Source of the DNA: Mucilaginibacter sp. OK098
GTDB taxonomy: Bacteria > Bacteroidota > Bacteroidia > Sphingobacteriales > Sphingobacteriaceae
Assembly (NCBI RefSeq): GCF_900142915.1
Contig: NZ_FRCM01000009.1
Span: 1-64,000 of the forward strand
Reading direction: 5' to 3'
DNA length: 64,000 nucleotides
The notes under the pieces were generated by a model that worked only from the letters and a program-made list of their open reading frames with translations, was not told the origin of the DNA and searched no databases. Position numbers and translations under genes: made by a program. Shown here piece after piece: positions 58,702-64,000 of this stretch; positions within the stretch are counted from its first letter, which is position 1, and every line of letters starts with the position of its first letter.

Positions 58702-59391
58702 TTATTTTTTTAACGGTTTAACAGAAACTTCCTTAAAGAAAACTATATCATCATTCCCATGGTTTTGCAACCCTATATATCCTTCATTTGGCCTTAAGCC
58801 CCTATATGGCTCAAAATCAAATTTACGTTTTGGGGTTGGCTGGCCTTCGGTATAGTCGGTAACCTTTTGGCCGTTCACCGTAACAATGGTGCGCGGGCCA
58901 TCAAGCGTAATATCCATCGTGTTCCATTCCGGACCGGGCTTGCCGGGCTTAGCCAATGGTTTGGTCAGCGAGTATAAAGTGCCGGTTACATGGTAATCAT
59001 CCTCCTTTGAGGTTTCCGGGTGATTATCTATCTGTACCTCGTAGCCATAAAACACAGGCATCCATTCCTCGCGCGGTTCCAGCGGAATGCGAATAAACAC
59101 GCCCGAATTGCTGTTAAACTTTTGCATTTTATAAACAACCCGGATAGTGCAATTGCTGAATTTTTCTTTGGTCCAGTACAGTAAACCCATGCCGCCATGG
59201 CTGCCGGTTAAGCCATCCTTAACATACCTGCTGCCCTTGCCCACCTGTTTCCAGCCGTTAAGGTCTTTACCGTTAAAAAGCTGTCGCCAGCCGTCGTTAT
59301 TCTGCGCGTTTGCATTGGTAAATGCCAATAAAAATAACAGGGAAAAGCTTACAAATAAGCCTTTAGCAAATCGTTTTTTGATCGTTGTCAT
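58702..59391 (-). CDS. Secreted DUF1080 (3-keto-disaccharide hydrolase-like) protein
   Basis: The 229-residue protein starts at the ATG at 59391, where a signal peptide begins (MTTIKKRFAKGLFVSFSLLF to NANAQ). A longer frame from 59541 would place 50 unrelated residues before it. GWRQLFNGKDLNGWKQVGKG, the DUF1080 opening, is followed by FSNCTIRVVYKMQKFNSNSG, VFIRIP and GYIGLQNHGNDDIVFFKEVS. The fold is concanavalin-like, and some members hydrolyse 3-keto-glycosides produced by Gfo/Idh/MocA dehydrogenases. Its place directly upstream of such an oxidoreductase agrees with that pathway. Confidence 0.88.
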   Translation of the reverse strand: MTTIKKRFAKGLFVSFSLLFLLAFTNANAQNNDGWRQLFNGKDLNGWKQVGKGSRYVKDGLTGSHGGMGLLYWTKEKFSNCTIRVVYKMQKFNSNSGVFIRIPLEPREEWMPVFYGYEVQIDNHPETSKEDDYHVTGTLYSLTKPLAKPGKPGPEWNTMDITLDGPRTIVTVNGQKVTDYTEGQPTPKRKFDFEPYRGLRPNEGYIGLQNHGNDDIVFFKEVSVKPLKK

Positions 59392-59601
59392 AGTTAGGAT
59401 AGTAAATGGTTTATAATTGGAGAATCTAATGTAGATAGATTTTTTTGATCCAACAACTGTGGCGGCATATCGCATACGCCCTATTACAATTGTTACAAAC
59501 GCGGGGACAGACAATACTTTACAGCCAACTGCCCGCTCCAAACTGCCAACTTTTTCAACAATGGCGTTACCCCGGTGATAGAACCGGGGCCCGCGCTATC
59601 C

Positions 59602-59643
59602 GCTCATACGCCTGCAGGCCTTAGGCGCGAAGGGCCGGTATCC
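59602..59643. repeat. 42-base interspersed repeat, copy 2
   Basis: It matches 10438-10479 with one difference (GCGAAGGGCC against GCGAAAGGCC), same orientation. Confidence 0.85.
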
Positions 59644-59668
59644 GCTACTATCGCTAACGCAGGTCAGC

Positions 59669-59854
59669 GTGAATGCATTGGCGTTAATATCGCGAGCAGA
59701 TTTTACTCACCCGGTCATCGCTTCGCTGGACCTGCCCTCTCTTCGCTGCGCGTAAAGAGGGCTAAAGAATCTTTTTGTTTTTTCTTTCCCCCACCTCTTT
59801 CCGTCGCAGACGAAGAGAGGTCGACCAGCGAAGCGTCGTCGGGGGAGTAAACTC
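59669..59854. repeat. ~190-base interspersed element, copy B (inverted)
   Basis: Its reverse complement matches 47901-48092. It starts GTGAATGCATTGGCGTTAAT, carries the GCCCTCTCTTCGCTG...AAAGAGGGC hairpin and the ACCTCTTTCCGTC...GACGAAGAGAGGT hairpin, and ends GGGGGAGTAAACTC. Confidence 0.8.
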
Positions 59855-59890
59855 ACTACCATTCATTAAAAATTATCCCTTCCTTGCCAT

Positions 59891-59898
59891 TATATTTG
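59891..59898 (+). promoter_or_regulatory. Bacteroidota -7 box TATATTTG for dinB
   Basis: It matches TAnnTTTG and ends 17 bases before the ATG at 59916. It lies inside the longer frame from 59775 and supports the shorter start. Confidence 0.5.
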
Positions 59899-59915
59899 TA
59901 AAGCTTGTAACACAA

Positions 59916-61031
59916 ATGGAAAACGCCTCTGCTCAAAATCACCGTAAGATCATCCATATTGATATGGACGCATTTTACGCATCTGTTGAGCAGCGCGACA
60001 ATCCTGAATACCGTGGCAAGCCCCTTGTTGTAGGCGGCCCGCCCGAAGGCAGGGGCGGTGTGGTTGCTACGGCCAGTTACGAGGCCCGTAAGTTCGGGAT
60101 CCGCTCGGCCATGTCATCAAAACAAGCGTTGCAGCTTTGTCCGCATGCGTTGTTTGTAAGGCCCCGGTTTGCCGCCTATAAAGAGGTTTCGCAACAGATC
60201 CGCGAGATCTTCAGCCGCTATACCGATCTGATCGAACCCCTTTCGCTGGATGAAGCTTACCTTGATGTAACCAGCGATAAGCTGAACATCGGTTCGGCCA
60301 TTGAGATAGCGCAGCAAATAAAACAGGCCATAAAAGATGAGTTGCAGCTAACGGCGTCTGCCGGGGTATCTATCAATAAATTTGTGGCCAAAATAGCGTC
60401 GGATATTAATAAGCCCGATGGTTTGAAGTTTATAGGCCCATCGGCAATTGAAAGCTTTATGGAAAAACTGCCTGTCGAAAAGTTTTTTGGCGTAGGCAAG
60501 GTTACCGCACAAAAAATGAAGAACATGGGCCTGCACACCGGCGATGATCTTAAAAAACTTACCGAGGCAGAGCTTTCCAAACACTTTGGCAAAGTTGGCA
60601 GGTTTTATTTTAACATAGTGCGCGGCATTGATAACCGCGAGGTACAACCCCATCGCGAAACAAAATCATTAGCCGCTGAAGATACCTTTGCTTACGACCT
60701 TACCACCATTGAAGAAATGGAAGCCGAGCTTGACAAAATTGCCGTCACCGTATGCAACCGCTTGCAGCATTACCAGTTAAAAGGCCGCACCATCACCCTC
60801 AAAATAAAATACCACGATTTTAAACAGATCACCCGCAACCAATCGTTCCCCGCAGGTTTAAACGACCTCGAAACCATATGCTTAACAGCAAAAAAGCTGC
60901 TTGCCGCAACTGAGCCGGAGGATAAGCGGATCAGGCTGCTGGGCATCTCCCTCTCAAATTTTGGAGAGGTTCCCGTGAAGCAGAAAGAAGAAAAACCCAC
61001 CGATCAGCTCAGGCTGTTCCCTTTTAAATAA
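59916..61031 (+). CDS. dinB: DNA polymerase IV
   Basis: The 371-residue Y-family polymerase copies damaged DNA. IIHIDMDAFYASVEQRDNPE carries the catalytic Asp16 and Asp18, and EPLSLDEAYLDVTSD near residue 110 carries the second acidic pair. KFVAKIASDINKPDGL, FFGVGKVTAQKMKNMG (helix-hairpin-helix) and the little-finger domain follow. The C-terminal end, TDQLRLFPFK, contains the beta-clamp-binding motif QLRLF. ATG at 59916 is chosen because the 47 residues before it in the open frame come from the repeat element and promoter. Confidence 0.95.
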   Translation: MENASAQNHRKIIHIDMDAFYASVEQRDNPEYRGKPLVVGGPPEGRGGVVATASYEARKFGIRSAMSSKQALQLCPHALFVRPRFAAYKEVSQQIREIFSRYTDLIEPLSLDEAYLDVTSDKLNIGSAIEIAQQIKQAIKDELQLTASAGVSINKFVAKIASDINKPDGLKFIGPSAIESFMEKLPVEKFFGVGKVTAQKMKNMGLHTGDDLKKLTEAELSKHFGKVGRFYFNIVRGIDNREVQPHRETKSLAAEDTFAYDLTTIEEMEAELDKIAVTVCNRLQHYQLKGRTITLKIKYHDFKQITRNQSFPAGLNDLETICLTAKKLLAATEPEDKRIRLLGISLSNFGEVPVKQKEEKPTDQLRLFPFK

Positions 61032-61046
61032 ATCGTTACAGGCATC

Positions 61047-61829
61047 TTACTTCTCCGCAATAACTACCCTGAATTTGTTTTTATAAACCACGTGCCCGTT
61101 ACTTTGAATATAGGGCTGCATTGATTGCAAAACCACATCCTGCACCTTTTGCTGTCCGCTGTTCTCTATAGCACGGGCAGCTGGACCGGACGAACACAGG
61201 CCTTTCAAAGCGATGTCGGTATCCGGGTAGTCCCAAACCGTATCAATATCTTTCTGGTTAATTATTTTAAACCCGCCTTCGCCCAATATTTTTTCGAGTA
61301 GATGGTTCTCGGTAAGGGCAAATGGCCCGGGAGCGCCGGGCGGTGGCGGTGGCAGCAGGCTGCCTATAGCCGCCAGGTTGCTTGCCGCTTCGCAGTCTTC
61401 TTTATTTCCCCAAATCATCACAACTATTTTACCACCGGGCTTTAGCACGCGGCGGGCTTCGGCAAATGCATTGCCGGTACTGGCTGCATATTGAAAGGAG
61501 TTAAAGCCGCAAACCACATCAAAGGTATTATCGGCAAAGGGGAGCTCTTCCATTTCACCGGTGCTGAAATGGGCCGTGGTGTTACGTAGCCAGGCCTGCT
61601 CAATCAGGGCTTCGCTGGCATCTATGCCAGTTACATAGGCCCCTGTGGCGCTTGCAATGCCGCTGAAAAGGCCCGATCCGCAGCCAACATCAAGCAGCTT
61701 ATCTGCCGGGTTAAGGTTTAATGAATTTAGTGCATAAGCATAACCCGCATTGCCGGTTTGCTCCTGTATAGTGGCCCAGTCTTTTGGCTGTTTTCCCCAA
61801 AGCGGCCCCTGTATAGCGGCTGATCCCAT
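61047..61829 (-). CDS. Class I SAM-dependent methyltransferase (Methyltransf_11 type)
   Basis: The 260-residue protein has motif I LLDVGCGSGLFSGIASATGA (from about residue 46) and GIDASEALIEQA (acidic residue of motif II). EELPFADNTFDVVCGFNSFQ is motif III, and EARRVLKPGGKIVVMIWGNK follows. Pro-rich PPPPPGAPGPFAL in the middle is an unusual insert. The order of motifs is that of small-molecule methyltransferases like UbiE/BioC. The substrate is unknown and the gene stands alone. It converges with dinB. Confidence 0.85.
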   Translation of the reverse strand: MGSAAIQGPLWGKQPKDWATIQEQTGNAGYAYALNSLNLNPADKLLDVGCGSGLFSGIASATGAYVTGIDASEALIEQAWLRNTTAHFSTGEMEELPFADNTFDVVCGFNSFQYAASTGNAFAEARRVLKPGGKIVVMIWGNKEDCEAASNLAAIGSLLPPPPPGAPGPFALTENHLLEKILGEGGFKIINQKDIDTVWDYPDTDIALKGLCSSGPAARAIENSGQQKVQDVVLQSMQPYIQSNGHVVYKNKFRVVIAEK

Positions 61830-61924
61830 AAGCGTTTAGATTTGGAGCAAGTTAGGGATTAATTTGGAATTGCATTAATCCCGATTGATGGAAAATCATT
61901 CCTGGCTAATCCCTAATCTCTGGC

Positions 61925-62125
61925 CTCTCTATCAACCCAAAACCTCCTTCTATCTTTCGGACTTTACTGACTTTTCCGTCTTTCGGACTCCCCCCCTCTA
62001 TCAACCCAAAACCATCTTCTATCTTTCGGACTTCCGGACTTTCCGACTTCCGGACTCACCCCCCTCTGTCAACCCAAAACCACTTTCTATCTTTCCGACT
62101 TCCGGACTTTCCGTCTTTCGGACTA
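61925..62125. repeat. Minisatellite, three copies of a ~69-base unit upstream of gltX
   Basis: TCAACCCAAAACC recurs at 61932, 62001 and 62069 (69 and 68 bases apart), each followed by TTCTATCTTTCGGACTT-like sequence. The unit is itself made of CTTTCGGACTTCCGGACTTT sub-repeats. An open frame across it (61885-62154) runs into gltX and is not a gene. Confidence 0.8.
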
Positions 62126-62131
62126 TAAACC

Positions 62132-62139
62132 TATCTTTG
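62132..62139 (+). promoter_or_regulatory. Bacteroidota -7 box TATCTTTG for gltX
   Basis: It matches TAnnTTTG and ends 7 bases before the gltX ATG, so the mRNA would have almost no leader. Confidence 0.45.
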
Positions 62140-62146
62140 CCAAACT

Positions 62147-63667
62147 ATGTCTGATAAAAAAGTTAGAGTAAGGTTTGCACCAAGTCCTACAGGTGGTTTA
62201 CACCTGGGGGGTGTACGTACAGTGTTGTTTAATTATCTTTTCGCCAAAAAAAATGGTGGCGATTTTGTTTTAAGGATAGAAGATACCGACCAAAGCCGCT
62301 ATGTGGAAGGCGCAGAACAATATATTTTAGATTGCCTGGAATGGTGCGGATTAACTCCCGATGAAAGCCCGGTAGCCGGTGGCCCGTTTGCTCCCTACCG
62401 TCAAAGCGAGCGCAAATCGCTTTATAGAGAATACGCCGAAAAGCTGGTAAGAGAAGGGCACGCTTATTATGCCTTTGATACCACAGAAGAGCTGGAACAA
62501 AACCGTAAAGAGATCCCTAACTTTCAATATGGGCAAGCTTATCGCAATAGCTTGCGTAACTCATTATCATTAAAAGAGCATGAGGTTGACCAGTTGCTTG
62601 ATGCCCATACCCCGCATGTTATCCGCATAAAAATGCCTGCCGATGACAGGGTGAGCTTTAACGATATGATCCGCGGCCATGTAAGTTTTGAAACCAACCA
62701 GGTTGATGACAAGGTTTTATTAAAGGCCGATGGAATGCCTACCTATCATTTAGCTGTAGTGGTTGATGATTACCTGATGAAAATTACACACGCCTTTCGT
62801 GGCGAGGAATGGCTGCCATCTGCACCCGTGCACTTATTGTTATGGGAATATTTGGGCTGGAAAGCTGATATGCCGAAATGGGCGCACCTACCCCTGATAT
62901 TAAAACCCGATGGCCATGGCAAGCTAAGCAAACGCGATGGCGCACGCCTGGGTTTCCCGGTTTATGCCATGAACTGGTTTGATGCCAAAACAGGCGAGCT
63001 TACCCCCGGTTTCCGCGAGTTGGGCTTTTTACCCGAGGCATTTTTAAACCTGCTGGCTACTTTAGGCTGGAACGATGGCACCGATCAGGAGATCTTTTCG
63101 CTGGATGAGCTGGTTGAAAAATTCTCATTAGATCGCGTTAGCAAAGCAGGTGCAAAGTTCGATTTTGAAAAAGCCAAATGGTTCAATGCCGAGTGGATTA
63201 AGAAGTCGGAAGCGGAAAGTTTAAAGCCGAAAGTAAAGGCCGTTTTAGCGGATAAGGGTGTTGTTATTACTAATGATGATTACCTGTTACAGGTTATTGA
63301 TAAGGTAAAAGACCGTTGCGTATTGCTCGCTGATTTTTACCAGCAGTCTGCCTACTTTTTTGAGCAGCCAAAGGAATACGACGTTAACTCCGTTAAACCA
63401 AAATGGACGGATGCCAAAACAGAATTTTTCAATGCTTTTATCAATACAATAAATACTACCGAAGCATTTGAACCTGTTGAGCTGGAAGCGGCATTTAAGG
63501 CCCTGGCCGAAGAAAAAGCTATTAAAGCGGGCGAGTTGATGCTGCCATTCCGTATTATGCTGGTTGGCGGCAAATTTGGTCCGCATGTGTTTGATATTGC
63601 CGTGCTGCTGGGCAAGGATGAAACCATTAAGCGGATTGAGAAGGCGTTGATTGTGTTTGGTAGTTAA
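62147..63667 (+). CDS. gltX: Glutamyl-tRNA synthetase
   Basis: The 506-residue class I synthetase charges tRNA-Glu. RFAPSPTGGLHLGGVRTVLF holds the HIGH-type motif (HLGG at 19-22). RIEDTDQSRYVEG and VVVDDYLMKITHAFRGEEWL are family motifs, and KLSKRDGARLG at 259 is the KMSKS-type signature. The anticodon-binding domain fills the C-terminus, and the length is as expected. It begins 7 bases after a -7 box and follows a minisatellite. Confidence 0.97.
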   Translation: MSDKKVRVRFAPSPTGGLHLGGVRTVLFNYLFAKKNGGDFVLRIEDTDQSRYVEGAEQYILDCLEWCGLTPDESPVAGGPFAPYRQSERKSLYREYAEKLVREGHAYYAFDTTEELEQNRKEIPNFQYGQAYRNSLRNSLSLKEHEVDQLLDAHTPHVIRIKMPADDRVSFNDMIRGHVSFETNQVDDKVLLKADGMPTYHLAVVVDDYLMKITHAFRGEEWLPSAPVHLLLWEYLGWKADMPKWAHLPLILKPDGHGKLSKRDGARLGFPVYAMNWFDAKTGELTPGFRELGFLPEAFLNLLATLGWNDGTDQEIFSLDELVEKFSLDRVSKAGAKFDFEKAKWFNAEWIKKSEAESLKPKVKAVLADKGVVITNDDYLLQVIDKVKDRCVLLADFYQQSAYFFEQPKEYDVNSVKPKWTDAKTEFFNAFINTINTTEAFEPVELEAAFKALAEEKAIKAGELMLPFRIMLVGGKFGPHVFDIAVLLGKDETIKRIEKALIVFGS

Positions 63668-63709
63668 TACCGAGCCATTGTTGATTTTCTGTGTGATTTA
63701 TATTTAATA

Positions 63710-63739
63710 GGTGTGTCCCCACAAAGATGTGGACACACC
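63710..63739 (+). terminator. Candidate terminator hairpin after gltX
   Basis: GGTGTGTCC plus ACA pairs with TGTGGACACACC with a two-base C bulge, 43 bases after the gltX stop. It is not followed by a clear T-run. Confidence 0.45.
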
Positions 63740-63891
63740 GTATGTTTGTGAGAAGGGCTGATTAACATTAAAAACGACTTTGCCGTCAATTGCAAAAGCC
63801 CAAAACTGAAGCCCATTTCAGTATTTACAAGCCTCTCCGATTTTCAGACTACAAAAATTACCCTTACCTTCACATTAAAACCACTATCCAC

Positions 63892-64000
63892 ATGTCTCGC
63901 CGATTAGATAAATACGAAAAGCTGCCTGTGTACCAAAAGGCGCAGGAATTATTTGACCTTGCGGAAGTAATTGCCGATGCGCTTAAGGAAGATGAGATGA
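63892..64000 (+). CDS. Unknown protein, 5' part only
   Basis: An ATG at 63892 opens a frame that stays open to the window end. The 36 visible residues are MSRRLDKYEKLPVYQKAQEL and FDLAEVIADALKEDEM, a charged helical start with no signal peptide. The opening recalls small helical-bundle proteins of Bacteroidota, but it is too short to assign. Confidence 0.5.
   Translation, partial: MSRRLDKYEKLPVYQKAQELFDLAEVIADALKEDEM

Larger units (their letters stand above)
59392..59915. other. Divergent intergenic region with two interspersed repeats
   Basis: No gene is supported in these 524 bases. They carry the 42-base repeat (59602-59643), the ~190-base element copy B (59669-59854) and the dinB -7 box (59891). 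The promoter of the DUF1080 operon should lie in 59392-59500, where I saw no clear motif. Confidence 0.55.

Noticed and set aside
61925..62125. CRISPR array
   Set aside because: There are only three units, the segments between the conserved blocks are similar to each other, and no cas gene is present.
61885..62154. An 89-residue frame before gltX
   Set aside because: The translation is a direct product of the minisatellite and overlaps the gltX start.

Overview
The window looks like a chromosomal segment of a Bacteroidota bacterium, most likely Sphingobacteriaceae (Mucilaginibacter/Pedobacter-like). The evidence is the gene content (gldH next to ricT and holB, DUF6443-type RHS proteins, DUF1080 and Gfo/Idh/MocA proteins, an MlaEFD set), the Bacteroidota -7 promoter motif TAnnTTTG in front of several genes, weak Shine-Dalgarno use, and GC near 40-45%. 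The taxon is inferred from these features and no database search was made.

Positions 1-22.4 kb, all on the minus strand, hold two related copies of one large module. Each runs from small secreted fibre-like proteins (VGIGT repeats, conserved coiled-coil tail) to a secreted ~1,250-residue YD/RHS-like protein and then to a DUF6443/RHS protein. The right copy (22438 to 10949) is complete and ends in a variable C-terminal tip followed by a small three-helix membrane protein, as expected of a polymorphic toxin with its immunity protein. The left copy (7451 to 1) has one whole fibre gene, a truncated fibre remnant, the large YD protein and an RHS gene that runs off the window. An mlaE-mlaF-mlaD lipid-transport operon sits between the two modules.

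Positions 22.9-48.8 kb are mostly housekeeping: an NAD(P)-binding oxidoreductase and an ABC-F ATPase, a three-site parS cluster just upstream of mnmG, a gamma-carbonic anhydrase-like protein, tRNA-Gly(CCC), divergent nadB and nadA, thiL, rmuC, the holB-ricT-gldH operon, ruvX, an O-methyltransferase followed by two GH73 glucosaminidases, and trmB. A Fic gene at 37.8-38.6 kb is broken. The parS cluster suggests the replication origin may be nearby.

Positions 49-57 kb are accessory. They hold two small unknown proteins, a PH-like membrane protein, an AT-rich HEPN-like protein, and a three-gene replication module (RepA-like ATPase, zinc-ribbon/TOPRIM primase-like protein, PIF1/RecD-like helicase) that resembles the replication block of an integrated element. 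A stand-alone RibF-like nucleotidyltransferase follows. The spaces between these genes are filled with palindromic and repeated elements, several of which recur elsewhere in the window.

Positions 57.2-64 kb return to ordinary genes: a secreted Gfo/Idh/MocA oxidoreductase with a DUF1080 protein, dinB, a methyltransferase, a minisatellite, gltX, and the start of an unknown gene. Eight candidate -7 boxes lie 4-49 bases from start codons, and three of them support start codons moved downstream of the longest reading frame (22935, 44321, 59916).
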